This document shows, one piece after another, positions 40,249 to 48,907 of a DNA stretch of 56,494 bases. Position 1 is the stretch's first letter, and every line of letters begins with the position of its first letter. Origin of the DNA: an uncultured Verrucomicrobiota bacterium. Its GTDB lineage: Bacteria; Verrucomicrobiota; Verrucomicrobiia; Limisphaerales; UBA9464. The notes under the pieces were generated by a model. That model saw nothing but the letters and a program-made list of their open reading frames with translations. It was not told the origin of the DNA and searched no databases. Made by a program: the position numbers and the translations under genes. The stretch is from positions 1-56,494 of the forward strand of contig CAJAHH010000072.1 in assembly GCA_903939515.1 (NCBI GenBank), in the 5' to 3' direction.

Positions 40249-43139
40249 TTTCAAGCGACCTGAAGACAGCGAATTTAAGTCCCCGCGCTTCCCTGCCCTT
40301 TTCATGGAATTCCGACGGGGATTCAGGGTTTGCAACCGGCAGGCCCACTGGAGCAACGGCGTTTCAGGCACACCTGAAATCAGCCCAATCGGCCCAGTCC
40401 TCGGAGACGGCCTCCTCACCGGTGGCCGACGCACCCCAGAAAGCAGAAACGGCAGGATCGGCGGACCCTTCATCGAGGGTTTCGTTCCAGAATCCTTCGA
40501 GCGACCCACAGGTTCGGCCTTCGATCAAACCCACCCGCAAGGCGTCTCTCAATCTCCGAGCGATGGTCGACGCCAAGGTGAGATTCATTGGCCCGAGCAC
40601 CGCTTCTATTTCGACACCCTCCGTATCCTCTTCAGTTCCATCGGCACAAGCCGGGCCGTCCTCTTGGGGAGAACCCCTCGGGCCGGCTGAACGGTCAGAG
40701 TCGGAGTTACGCAGGCCACCGGCCTTGACCTCTGGAGACTCACCCCGGAATGACGTTCTTCAAGGAATGCCAGAGCGCCCATTGATGGATTCTCAGCGGT
40801 TACCCGATGCAGAAGTCTTAATATTGCCCAATAGGAGTGGTGACCCACAGGAGGTCCCCACTGCCAAGCAGATATCGTCCGATGTGTTCTCAACCCCTTC
40901 CGATGGGGGGCGGACGTATGCGTCGAGGATGGTCGCCAAGAGCCCCGACTACGCGTCGTCAACAGACTCGAATTCCGAGATCAAGCCTGAGTTTGCATCA
41001 GCCCTTGAGGAGTTGCCTGCGATGGTGTCGACGAACTCCGGCGGCGGTGAATCAACTTCCAACCCGGAGACCATTGCAGCCATGAGTGGACGGGTTGCAG
41101 TGGTCCAAATCCCAGCCAACGGTTCCCTGCGAGCTGCAGTCACGACAGAGACATTTCAGTCGTTACCGACGTCACGATCCGCCACCGCTTCCGATCCGTC
41201 GATGGGCATCGATTTGATCTCAAGCGAGGTTCGAGACGCCGCCCGTCGTGCTGTGGCGCAATCGCAACTCCTGGGCACGTCACCCGTCGCGGGCGTATCC
41301 GTTCGTCCCGCCAACAACAATGATGCGTTCCGCAGTCTCATTCTTGATCCGGGGACCGGCGCCCTTCCGAGTTTAACCACGGATTTGGCCCCTTCATTGG
41401 GGGGGCGCTTGAGCGACAACGCCTCGAAACAGAATCCTGGTTCACCCTTAGCGACCGGTCTGTCCTCCGTGCTTCCGACGCCATCCACGATGGCGCGGAC
41501 TTCTGAGACCAACGGCGCAGAACCCTCTGCGAACACTCGACTAGAGACTGTCCAAAATGGGGTTTCAGATCCAACCCGAGTCCAACGGAACGTCGCGACG
41601 ACCGCGCCGACTCCGTCGATCCTCCCTGTCGAATCCGGCTCGCAAAACGGTGAAATTATCCAGCGCGAGGCACGCTCGGCTAACCCGAGTTCGCAGTTGA
41701 TTGAGAACACTTCAGCGAACAATCCATCGGAGACTGTCGCAAATCGGGCTTCAGACCCAACCGGGGTCCAGCGGAACGTCGCGACGACCGCGCCAACTCC
41801 GTCAATCCTCCCTGTCGAATCAGGCTCGCAAAACGGTGCGTTGTTCCAGCGCGAGGCACGCTCGGCTAACCCGAGTTCGCAGTTGATTGAGAACGCTTCG
41901 GCGAACAAACCATCGGAGACGGCTGGAAGCCGGGTTTCAGATCCAACCGGAGTCCAACGGAACGTCGTGACGACCGCGCCAACTCCGTCAATCCTCCCAG
42001 TCGAATCAGGCTCGCAAAACGGTGAAGTCATCCAGCGCGAGGCACGCTCGGCCAACCCGAGTTCGCAGTTGATTGAGAACGCTTCGGCGAACAATCCATC
42101 GGAGACGGCTGGAAGCCGGGTTTCAGATCCAACCGGAGTCCAACGGAACGTCGCGACGACCGCGCCAACTCCGTCAATCCTCCCTGTCGAGTCAGGCTCG
42201 AAAAACGGTGAAGTCATCCAGCGCGAGGCACGCTCGGCTAACCCGAATCCAGGGTTGAGTGAGAATCCGTCGACCGTTGAAGCCACCGACTCCAGCGCGG
42301 CCAGCCAGTCCAGTCTCGCCGAATCGCAATCACCACCCAAGCCGTCAGGCCCCTCCCTCCGACCGGCGAACCGATCACCCCACGCTAGGGGTATTGATTC
42401 CGTTGCATCGACTGTTGCGGCACGCACCTCCGTCGAGGCCGATAAGAGTTCTCCAACGCCTTTGGTTCTGGCGAATGGCACCGAAGATCGGATGCGCTTA
42501 GATTCCCTCGGTCGTGATGCGGGATCCGGTTCCTCGTCAAATCCAGGACCGGAGCATTCACAAACGCCCGGCACTCCCGCAGCCGGCCTGTTCCCCGGAG
42601 CTTCGCAGTCCCCATCGTTCCAGGAACCCTTGGTTGATGGTGCCTCCAACTTATCCAAGACCGCGGACGCCGGCACTTCAGCTTCGCTCCTTCACGAATC
42701 TCACAAACCCAGTGCTGTCCGACTGGTTCATCTGGACTCCCCGGGAGCTGGCGGCTTGGAACTGCGCATCCAAGAAGTTGGCGAAAAACTTATCATCCGG
42801 ACGCAGGATCTAGTGGGTTCCATCGACGGGCAAAGCACCCAATGGAAAGAGCTCCAACAGCGCTTGGAGACCAGCGGCATTGTTCTCATGCCCATCGAGG
42901 CCTCATTGGGTGCAACGGCTGCACCGATCGAAGCTCGAAGCTCATCCGAGGAATTGCGGCACACAGTTTGCTACGACGGCTCTATGGGCTCCACAGGTCG
43001 CGATAGTTCAGATCCTCGCTCGTCGAGTGGTCAGGCACGCTCCTCTGGAGAACCTTCTCACTTGGTCGCTCCGGAGCTGCCCGATGAGACCACTGAATCT
43101 GCCGAGGTGCTGCCAGCCTCCCGGCAGTGGTGGGCCTGA
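40245..43139 (+). CDS. fliK: flagellar hook-length control protein FliK with internal tandem repeats
   Basis: 964 residues, about twice the usual FliK. The long N-terminal and central part is Ser/Pro/Asn-rich and disordered. Four copies of a 62-residue repeat occupy residues 425-672; the last three are nearly identical. The C-terminal Flg_hook domain lies at about 815-890 ('GGLELRIQEVGEKLIIRTQDLVGS...LQQRLETSGIVLMPIEA'). FliK is an infrequent molecular ruler whose length relates to hook length, so repeat number could tune hook length. The ATG at 40245 overlaps the preceding stop, and flgD follows after 19 bp. Confidence 0.88.
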   Translation: MISSDLKTANLSPRASLPFSWNSDGDSGFATGRPTGATAFQAHLKSAQSAQSSETASSPVADAPQKAETAGSADPSSRVSFQNPSSDPQVRPSIKPTRKASLNLRAMVDAKVRFIGPSTASISTPSVSSSVPSAQAGPSSWGEPLGPAERSESELRRPPALTSGDSPRNDVLQGMPERPLMDSQRLPDAEVLILPNRSGDPQEVPTAKQISSDVFSTPSDGGRTYASRMVAKSPDYASSTDSNSEIKPEFASALEELPAMVSTNSGGGESTSNPETIAAMSGRVAVVQIPANGSLRAAVTTETFQSLPTSRSATASDPSMGIDLISSEVRDAARRAVAQSQLLGTSPVAGVSVRPANNNDAFRSLILDPGTGALPSLTTDLAPSLGGRLSDNASKQNPGSPLATGLSSVLPTPSTMARTSETNGAEPSANTRLETVQNGVSDPTRVQRNVATTAPTPSILPVESGSQNGEIIQREARSANPSSQLIENTSANNPSETVANRASDPTGVQRNVATTAPTPSILPVESGSQNGALFQREARSANPSSQLIENASANKPSETAGSRVSDPTGVQRNVVTTAPTPSILPVESGSQNGEVIQREARSANPSSQLIENASANNPSETAGSRVSDPTGVQRNVATTAPTPSILPVESGSKNGEVIQREARSANPNPGLSENPSTVEATDSSAASQSSLAESQSPPKPSGPSLRPANRSPHARGIDSVASTVAARTSVEADKSSPTPLVLANGTEDRMRLDSLGRDAGSGSSSNPGPEHSQTPGTPAAGLFPGASQSPSFQEPLVDGASNLSKTADAGTSASLLHESHKPSAVRLVHLDSPGAGGLELRIQEVGEKLIIRTQDLVGSIDGQSTQWKELQQRLETSGIVLMPIEASLGATAAPIEARSSSEELRHTVCYDGSMGSTGRDSSDPRSSSGQARSSGEPSHLVAPELPDETTESAEVLPASRQWWA
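41517..42260 (+). repeat. four 186-bp tandem repeats inside fliK
   Basis: Units at 41517-41702, 41703-41888, 41889-42074 and 42075-42260 (62 codons each). The first unit is divergent in its first 28 bp; copies 2-4 differ mainly by single-base substitutions such as GEVIQ/GALFQ. The period is a multiple of three, so gain or loss of a unit keeps the reading frame. Each unit begins E-N-x-S-A-N and contains 'VQRNVATTAPTPSILPVESG'. Confidence 0.93.
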
Positions 43140-43158
43140 AACCAGAGACGATACTGAC

Positions 43159-43611
43159 ATGAGCATTCCATCCTTCATGACCACCACGGCCGCCACTCAG
43201 GCGGCGCAGGCCAATACGGCGACACAGCGTCCCTTGGTCAAAACACTGGGTCAGGATGATTTCCTGAAGCTGCTGACCATGCAGATGCAGAATCAGGATC
43301 CGATGAACCCGCAGACAAATACCGATTTTGTCGCGCAGATGGCTCAGTTCACCTCTCTGGAGCAGTCACGGAGCATGACGAGCAGCCTCCAGAGCATCCA
43401 AGCTCGCCAGGATGTCCAGACGGCAGTTCAACTTATCGGTAAGCCGGTCCAACTCGCCGATGGCACCATGGGGGTCGTTGAAAAGGTCACCCTCGACAAA
43501 ACTGGCAAACCATCCCTGCAGGTGGGTTCTAAGAACTACGGCCTCGACAAGGTGGTGGCCTACGAACAACCCACAAACCTCCTCGCCAACCCTTCTCCAG
43601 TGGGTCCGTGA
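43159..43611 (+). CDS. flgD: flagellar hook assembly protein FlgD
   Basis: 150 residues from the ATG at 43159. The N-terminal 'LGQDDFLKLLTMQMQNQDPMNPQTNTDFVAQMAQFTSLEQ' is the FlgD hallmark; the hook cap scaffolds hook growth. It is shorter than enteric FlgD (about 230) because the C-terminal Ig-like domain is missing or reduced to 'VQLADGTMGVVEKVTLDKTGKPSLQVGSKNYGLDKVVAY', a length common in this operon layout. It sits between fliK and the hook gene. Confidence 0.94.
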   Translation: MSIPSFMTTTAATQAAQANTATQRPLVKTLGQDDFLKLLTMQMQNQDPMNPQTNTDFVAQMAQFTSLEQSRSMTSSLQSIQARQDVQTAVQLIGKPVQLADGTMGVVEKVTLDKTGKPSLQVGSKNYGLDKVVAYEQPTNLLANPSPVGP

Positions 43612-43656
43612 GAATCCCTTTAATGCGCTGAGTCCCAACCAATAACCGACACACAC

Positions 43657-44574
43657 ATGATCAGATCCCTCAATACCGCGAGCCTCGGAATCCGACAATT
43701 CCAGTCTTCCCTGGATGTTCTGGCCAACAACCTCGCTAACCTCAATACGGTCGGTTACAAGGCGAGCCGAGCGGATTTTGTTGAATCACTGAACTCGGTG
43801 CTACGGGCTCCGACTCCCGATACGGCGAGCGGAAGCGGCACCTCCGGTGTGAGCCTGGGCAATGGTGTGGCGACGGCCGCCATTCGCTCTAATTTCTCGC
43901 AGGGTTCCATTAACCAGTCAGGGTTAGCGACCGATTTCTCCATCACGGGTACCGGCTACTTCTTGGTCAGAAATTCCACGTCGGGCGAAGTCTTCGCGAC
44001 ACGCTCAGGCAACTTCCGTCTCGACTCAACGGGATACCTCGTCACCGACGGTGGCATGCGAGTCCAGGGTGTGGAGGATTTCCAGAAGGATCCCAACAAG
44101 ATCGGTGATATCCGTTTCGACAAGGGCACGGTGCCTTCCACCGCTGCACCCACGGCCGCGACCGCTTCCATCACCAACATCAGTGTGGATGGTTCCGGCA
44201 AGTTAAACACCCTGCTGGACGATGGCACGCAATACGTGCGCGCTCAGGTGGTTCTGCAAAATTTCAGCAATGAGCAAGCCTTGGTTCGAGCTGGTAACAA
44301 CTTGTTCACCAATTTGACAGCATCCGGGGCCGCGACGGCTGGTGCTACCGGTGCTTTCACCTCGACTCCCAATAACCAGATTTTGAATGGGGCCCGCAAG
44401 GCCAATCAAGACGGTATGGGCCGCATCGAGCAGGGTGCACTCGAACTCTCGAATGTCGACGTATCCAGGGAGTTCTCGAACATGATCACTACCCAACGCG
44501 CTTTTCAGGCGAACGCCCGCATGATTACCACCAGCGATTCGATCCTCGAGGAGTTGGTCAACTTGAAGCGCTAA
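43657..44574 (+). CDS. flgE: flagellar hook-basal body protein, probable hook FlgE
   Basis: 305 residues. The N-terminal rod/hook motif 'SSLDVLANNLANLNTVGYKASRADF' and the C-terminal 'NVDVSREFSNMITTQRAFQANARMITTSDSILEELVNLKR' define the FlgE/F/G family. The central part includes 'GTGYFLVRN...FATRSGNFRLDSTGYLVTDGGMRVQG'. Length is between FlgG (about 260) and a short hook protein. Its position right after fliK-flgD, as in Bacillus, supports FlgE, but FlgG/FlgF cannot be excluded by motif alone. No other flgE/F/G gene is in the window. Confidence 0.85.
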   Translation: MIRSLNTASLGIRQFQSSLDVLANNLANLNTVGYKASRADFVESLNSVLRAPTPDTASGSGTSGVSLGNGVATAAIRSNFSQGSINQSGLATDFSITGTGYFLVRNSTSGEVFATRSGNFRLDSTGYLVTDGGMRVQGVEDFQKDPNKIGDIRFDKGTVPSTAAPTAATASITNISVDGSGKLNTLLDDGTQYVRAQVVLQNFSNEQALVRAGNNLFTNLTASGAATAGATGAFTSTPNNQILNGARKANQDGMGRIEQGALELSNVDVSREFSNMITTQRAFQANARMITTSDSILEELVNLKR

Positions 44575-44593
44575 GCCTTTCCCGAGAATCCCC

Positions 44594-45358
44594 ATGTCCG
44601 ACCCACACGACAAAGAAAAGAAACCCGCAGCGGAAGAAGCTGCTGGCGCACCGAAGGCCGCCAAGGGTGGGATGCTGGTGCCGTTGATCGCAGCTGCCAT
44701 CATCTCGGTCGGCGGCAGTTTTGGCGTCGGTTACTTCCTCAACAAACAGTTGCTCAGCGGCATCAACAAGGATTTGGCGCTCGCTCTAGCACAGGTGGGG
44801 GCTTCCGAGGATCATGGCGATTCCCATGGTGCAGCCAAAGACCACAAGGCTCCCTCAGGGGCTCATGGAGCAGACGCGAGCCATGGCAAGCCATCGAAAG
44901 ACGACGCTCACTCGGGTGGAGCCGACCATGGTGCAGCCCCCAAGAAGGCCGATGCAGCGGCCGCCCATGACGCTCCAAAACCGAAGGCGGACCCCCACGG
45001 TGCTCCGGCCAAAAAGGAAACCCCTGAAGAGATCGCCAAGGCGGCTCAAGTCAAGGCCGGGCTCTTCCCTCTGGGTGCCGATCCCATTGTGGCCAACCCC
45101 TCGGGTGACACCCGTTTTGTGGTGGTCAAGGTAACTCTCCTCAGTGTGGGCCAGGCCGATATATCCGCACAGGTGGAGGCCAACATTGATCGATTGCGGG
45201 ATGCGGTTTCAGCCTTTCTGGCCGACCAGCGCATCGATGACATGCAGAAGCGTGGCTTCCGCAGTCAGATGGCCGCCCAACTGGCCTTGGCGTTCAATCG
45301 GATCTTAGGTCCGGGGACGGTCAAGGAGATCATCTTCCCTCAGTTCGTGATTCAGTGA
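44594..45358 (+). CDS. fliL: flagellar basal-body protein FliL with His-rich linker
   Basis: 254 residues, longer than the usual ~170. One membrane helix at about 27-49, then a linker (about 70-145) rich in His, Asp, Ala, Lys and Gly with nine His between 74 and 135, and the C-terminal FliL domain ('RFVVVKVTLLSVGQADISAQVEANIDRLRDAVSAFLADQRIDDMQKRGFRSQMAAQLALAFNRILGPGTVKEIIFPQFVIQ'). FliL surrounds the stator and stabilises it. The His-rich periplasmic linker may bind metal, an inference. The stop overlaps fliM by 4 nt (GTGA). Confidence 0.92.
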   Translation: MSDPHDKEKKPAAEEAAGAPKAAKGGMLVPLIAAAIISVGGSFGVGYFLNKQLLSGINKDLALALAQVGASEDHGDSHGAAKDHKAPSGAHGADASHGKPSKDDAHSGGADHGAAPKKADAAAAHDAPKPKADPHGAPAKKETPEEIAKAAQVKAGLFPLGADPIVANPSGDTRFVVVKVTLLSVGQADISAQVEANIDRLRDAVSAFLADQRIDDMQKRGFRSQMAAQLALAFNRILGPGTVKEIIFPQFVIQ

Positions 45359-46281
45359 GTGCTTCCGACCCAACGGACTCGGCAGCGGGTGCCAAAAAGC
45401 CATCCGAGGTAAAACCCTTTGTGGTGGGTCAGGCCAGTTCCCTGTCCGCCCAAGAACTGAACCGCTTCCGGATTCACAATGAAGGGATCATGCGCTCGGT
45501 GGGCGCACGACTCTCGCTATTTCTCCGTGCTGAGTTCGCCTTCGATTTGGAGCACCTCGATGCCATGGAACTCGGGCGCTACGCCGCTAAGGCGGAGCCC
45601 ATCGACAATTACATCCTTTTCCAAGTAGAACGCTTTCCTGGTACCGGAGTGGTCGGTTTTCCAAAGCCTTTGGCTCTGGCGATCGGCGACCGAATGCTCG
45701 GCGGCCGAGGGTTTGGAGCCAATCCCGACCGAGAGTTGCGCGAGGTTGAGTTAGCCCTGCTGAACCAAGCGGTCTTGTTGGCACTCAAGGAATACTTCTC
45801 CAAGTGGAGCGATTCGCCGGACGAGGCCAAGGTCCGTATCGTGGGCCGCGAGACAAACATCAAGCTCCTGGCCGAGGATCATCCCACAGCGGTGGTCTAT
45901 ATCCTCAAGGTGCAGGCAATCATCGGCGATTGCTTCTCCACCGTGGATATCATTCTGCCTTTGGAGATGATGGCCCAGAGCATTCAGAAAGCCATGGTGA
46001 GCATGGGCGAAGCTGGATCAGATGCAGCCAGTTTGGCCAAGGATGAAGTCCTTTGGAACCCCGGCTACAACGACCTAACGATGCGTGTTTCCGCGCTTTG
46101 GGCCGGTTTGACCATCACCCCCCGAGAAATTCTTCAGATGCGGGCCGGAGACATGATTCCCCTAGACCCATCGAAGATCGATGAGGTGGAGCTACAAATC
46201 GAGGGCCTTCCTCGGTTCCGCGGTAAACTCGGCAGCGCCAACCGCAAGGTGGCCATCGAGATCACTGAACGACTCACCTGA
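45355..46281 (+). CDS. fliM: flagellar motor switch protein FliM
   Basis: 308 residues starting at a GTG overlapped with the fliL stop. Middle CheC-like domain 'YAAKAEPIDNYILFQVERFPGTGVVGFPKPLALAIGDRMLGGRG' and C-terminal SpoA-type 'SALWAGLTITPREILQMRAGDMIPLDPSKIDEVELQIEGLPRFRGKLGSANRKVAIEI' are clear. The canonical N-terminal CheY-binding motif (LSQ-x-E-I-D) is not visible: residues 1-30 are an Asp/Ser/Lys-rich lead and the similarity begins at about 30 ('SLSAQELNRFRIHNEGIMRS'). The switch may therefore be regulated differently. Confidence 0.93.
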   Translation: MSASDPTDSAAGAKKPSEVKPFVVGQASSLSAQELNRFRIHNEGIMRSVGARLSLFLRAEFAFDLEHLDAMELGRYAAKAEPIDNYILFQVERFPGTGVVGFPKPLALAIGDRMLGGRGFGANPDRELREVELALLNQAVLLALKEYFSKWSDSPDEAKVRIVGRETNIKLLAEDHPTAVVYILKVQAIIGDCFSTVDIILPLEMMAQSIQKAMVSMGEAGSDAASLAKDEVLWNPGYNDLTMRVSALWAGLTITPREILQMRAGDMIPLDPSKIDEVELQIEGLPRFRGKLGSANRKVAIEITERLT

Positions 46282-46289
46282 TTACAACC

Positions 46290-46568
46290 ATGACCACCGA
46301 CAGCAGCGACAACCCGTCCATTGAGTTCCTCCTCGACGTCCCCATTCAGTTGAATGCTGAGCTCGGCTCCTGCGAGATGACCTGCCGCGAGTTGCTCAAA
46401 CTCGACATCGGGTCCGTGGTTCAGTTGGACAAGCCGGCGCACGCCTCAGTCGATCTCTTCGTGAACACGAAGTTAGTGGCTCGAGGAGAAGTCGTCGTCG
46501 CCGAGGGCAATTTTGGAATTAAGATCAAGGAAGTCGTTTCCCGCCCTGGTTCCCTGCCCAAGGCATGA
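46290..46568 (+). CDS. fliN: flagellar motor switch protein FliN
   Basis: 92 residues, a single SpoA domain: 'FLLDVPIQLNAELGSCEMTCRELLKLDIGSVVQLDKPAHASVDLFVNTKLVARGEVVVAEGNFGIKIKEVV'. It forms the C-ring base with FliM. It lacks the long N-terminal extension of many FliN proteins. It follows fliM by 8 bp and overlaps fliO by 4 nt. Confidence 0.95.
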   Translation: MTTDSSDNPSIEFLLDVPIQLNAELGSCEMTCRELLKLDIGSVVQLDKPAHASVDLFVNTKLVARGEVVVAEGNFGIKIKEVVSRPGSLPKA

Positions 46569-46966
46569 CCAACCTGACCCCAGTATTGCCCGCTGCAGCC
46601 GTCGGATCGTCGCTACTGGCAGATTGGACCCGAATGTTGGGAACGTTGTGCCTGCTGCTGGCCACCGTCTGGGTGGGTCTCATTTGGCTGAAGGGTCGCA
46701 ACTGGTTCAAAACGGCAATAGACCGACGCATCCGCCTTCGAGTAGATGAGAGCCGCGGACTGGGCAACCGGTCCTTCCTGCACTTGGTTTCCTGTGGTAG
46801 TCAGCAGTTCCTAGTTTCCTCATCACCGGCCGGGGTTTCAATGATCGCCGAACTCATGCCGGAGGAATCCCATTCACCGGCGACTGCTCCTATTGCCTCC
46901 GATTTTACACAGCGTCTGAACGAGGCACTTCCCAAGGTCCCCACCGGCAGGCCGGGTGCACCATGA
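46565..46966 (+). CDS. fliO: flagellar export protein FliO
   Basis: 133 residues with one membrane helix at about 26-45 ('MLGTLCLLLATVWVGLIWL') and a cytoplasmic part containing 'LVSCGSQQFLVSSSPAGVSMIAEL', matching the FliO pattern 'L-x-x-V-x-x-x-x-x-x-L-v-G-x-x-x-x-x-i-x-L-L'. It assists assembly of FliP. The assignment rests on this and on its place between fliN and fliP. Overlaps fliP by 4 nt. Confidence 0.85.
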   Translation: MTNLTPVLPAAAVGSSLLADWTRMLGTLCLLLATVWVGLIWLKGRNWFKTAIDRRIRLRVDESRGLGNRSFLHLVSCGSQQFLVSSSPAGVSMIAELMPEESHSPATAPIASDFTQRLNEALPKVPTGRPGAP

Positions 46967-47805
46967 ACCTCCCGGACTCTCACCTGGGATTACCGCGATC
47001 CACTCCGATCCCAGTCTGCCGCGCGATCGTGTCTGTCTTCCGATGGGTTTTCACAGCCGTGATGCTGGCTTGGGGGACCCTTCACCTTCAGGCACAGGGT
47101 GACTCATCGGTCGTCACCAACGCGGCCTCTGCTGTGCCCACCGGGGTCACTTTCAGCATCAACGGACTTCCGAAACCCCAAGATGTGGATACCAGCATCC
47201 AGATCGTTGGTGCGCTGACCCTGCTGTCGTTGGCTCCCTCGTTGCTCATGCTGATGACGAGTTTTCCGCGGATCATCATTGTCTTCTCGTTGGCCAAGAA
47301 TGCCTTAGGTGTGGCCTCAGCCATCCCGAGCCAGTTGGTGATGGGGTTTTCGCTCATCCTCACCTTCTTCATCATGCGCCCGGTCATCCGGGATATTGAG
47401 ACCACCGCCCTGGCACCTTACCGCACCAGTCAGATCACCAGCACCGAGGCGCTGGATCGGGCATCCCTGCGGATTAAGGCATTCATGCTCCGACAAACCC
47501 GGACCGATCAGGTGGAATTCTTCGCTGGACTGGCCGGTATTCCTCCGACCGAGGCCAAAGATCTTCCGCTGTCGGTCGTGGTTCCGGCCTTCCTCATCAA
47601 TGAGCTCCGGACGGCCTTCCAAATGGGATTTTTGGTGTTTCTACCCTTTCTCCTCATCGACTACGTGGTGGCGATTATTCTCATGAGTCTGGGGCTCATG
47701 TTCTTACCACCGGCCAACATTTCCCTGCCCCTGAAGATCCTTTTGTTCGTCCTCGTGGATGGCTGGGGGCTGATCACCAAGTCCTTGGTCAACAGCTTCA
47801 TCTGA
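46963..47805 (+). CDS. fliP: flagellar export gate protein FliP
   Basis: 280 residues. The N-terminal signal peptide (hydrophobic stretch to about residue 43) is typical of FliP. Core motifs 'SLAPSLLMLMTSFPRIIIVFSLAKNALG', 'LILTFFIMRPV' and 'SVVVPAFLINELRTAFQMGFLVFLPFLLIDYVVAIILMSLGLMFLPP' are fully conserved. FliP pentamers form the gate with FliQ and FliR. It overlaps fliO by 4 nt; fliQ follows after 31 bp. Confidence 0.96.
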   Translation: MNLPDSHLGLPRSTPIPVCRAIVSVFRWVFTAVMLAWGTLHLQAQGDSSVVTNAASAVPTGVTFSINGLPKPQDVDTSIQIVGALTLLSLAPSLLMLMTSFPRIIIVFSLAKNALGVASAIPSQLVMGFSLILTFFIMRPVIRDIETTALAPYRTSQITSTEALDRASLRIKAFMLRQTRTDQVEFFAGLAGIPPTEAKDLPLSVVVPAFLINELRTAFQMGFLVFLPFLLIDYVVAIILMSLGLMFLPPANISLPLKILLFVLVDGWGLITKSLVNSFI

Positions 47806-47836
47806 GCGCTGTCGACCCCTTCAAGAAACCCATCGC

Positions 47837-48106
47837 ATGACACCGGAACTGGCTGTGGACCTCCTCAAGCAACTGGTCGAGCGAATCTTCATCGTGGCGT
47901 CACCACTGCTGCTGACGGCCATGATCACAGGGTTGATCGTGAGTCTCATTCAAACGATCACCTCGCTTCAGGAGCAGACCCTTAGTTTCGTGCCCAAAGC
48001 GCTCACTGTCCTTGGGGTTTTGCTGATGATTCTGCCGTGGGCGCTCCAAATCGTGATGGACTACACCACAGGCGTCATCGGCCTCATGGGACGCATCAAC
48101 CGTTAG
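47837..48106 (+). CDS. fliQ: flagellar export gate protein FliQ
   Basis: 89 residues with two hydrophobic helices ('IVASPLLLTAMITGLIVSLIQTITSLQEQTLSFVPK' and 'VLGVLLMILPWALQIVMDYTTGVI'). 'Q-T-x-x-x-L-Q-E-Q-T-L-x-F-x-P-K' is the invariant FliQ loop. Part of the FliPQR gate. Eight bp separate it from fliR. Confidence 0.96.
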   Translation: MTPELAVDLLKQLVERIFIVASPLLLTAMITGLIVSLIQTITSLQEQTLSFVPKALTVLGVLLMILPWALQIVMDYTTGVIGLMGRINR

Positions 48107-48114
48107 GATGCCCT

Positions 48115-48897
48115 ATGGACCAATTGTGGACAGGTTGGTGGGTGCTGTGGAGGACAGGTGCCTGCTTGTCCGCATCCCCAATCACCTCGGGGCGCGGCAT
48201 CCCGGTGCGGGTCCGTCTGATGGTCACTCTGGCCGTGGTTTGGGCCATGATTCCGGTGGCCCAACGGCTGCCGATTCCGTCGATGACATCGGGCTGGCTT
48301 GAGATCTCACTGCTCACTGCCCGTGAAACACTCATCGGCCTGCTGTTGGGCTTCAGTTCCCGGTTTGCGGTCTTCGCCGCACAGGGAGCAGGCCATTTGA
48401 TCTCCAATGAAATGGGCCTACAAAGCGCCCAAATCTTCTCTCCAGGCTCCGGTGAGCCCTCCAGTGAGCCCAGCGTGATGCTCGAATTTCTGGCTCAGTT
48501 GATCATGTTTGGAGGCGGTTTCTACGACCGCTGGTTGCTGGCCTTCGCTGAGAGTTTCCAGTTGCTGCCAATGGTCTCGACGGGCGTCACGGATGCCTCA
48601 GGACTCCTCAACTGGATGAGTGGAATGACCGCGGCCACGCTGATGCTTTCAGTCAAACTGGCGATGCCGGTTATAGCAGGCGGATTTCTTCTCAATGTCG
48701 CTCTACTGCTCTTGGGGCGAGCGCTTCCCCAGCTGCCTGTTTTCCAAGATAGCTTTTTGTTTCGCGCAGTGATCGGGCTGTACCTCTTCGGTGCCAGCCT
48801 TCATTTAGCCGCACTGCACCTCAGCGCACGTGCCCAGCGATTGCCGGGAGACCTGCTCGATGCAGCCGGCTTGTTGCGGGTGATTCCGGGTAATTGA
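48115..48897 (+). CDS. fliR: flagellar export gate protein FliR
   Basis: 260 residues with about six membrane segments. 'TARETLIGLLLGFSSRFAVFAAQGAGHLISNEMGLQSAQIFSPGS' is a core FliR block, as is 'VKLAMPVIAGGFLLNVALLLLGRALPQLPVF'. Start ATG at 48115; the frame extends upstream through fliQ but that is not family-like. It completes the FliPQR gate and is followed by flhB after 10 bp. Confidence 0.94.
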   Translation: MDQLWTGWWVLWRTGACLSASPITSGRGIPVRVRLMVTLAVVWAMIPVAQRLPIPSMTSGWLEISLLTARETLIGLLLGFSSRFAVFAAQGAGHLISNEMGLQSAQIFSPGSGEPSSEPSVMLEFLAQLIMFGGGFYDRWLLAFAESFQLLPMVSTGVTDASGLLNWMSGMTAATLMLSVKLAMPVIAGGFLLNVALLLLGRALPQLPVFQDSFLFRAVIGLYLFGASLHLAALHLSARAQRLPGDLLDAAGLLRVIPGN

Positions 48898-48907
48898 AAG
48901 GCGCGCC

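Noticed and set aside
41517-42260. CRISPR-like regular repeats
   Set aside because: Units are 186 bp, contiguous without spacers and in frame with fliK.
41156-42676. Minus-strand open frame of 506 codons across the fliK repeats
   Set aside because: It exists because of the compositional bias of the tandem repeats; fliK on the plus strand has a recognised C-terminal domain and operon coupling.
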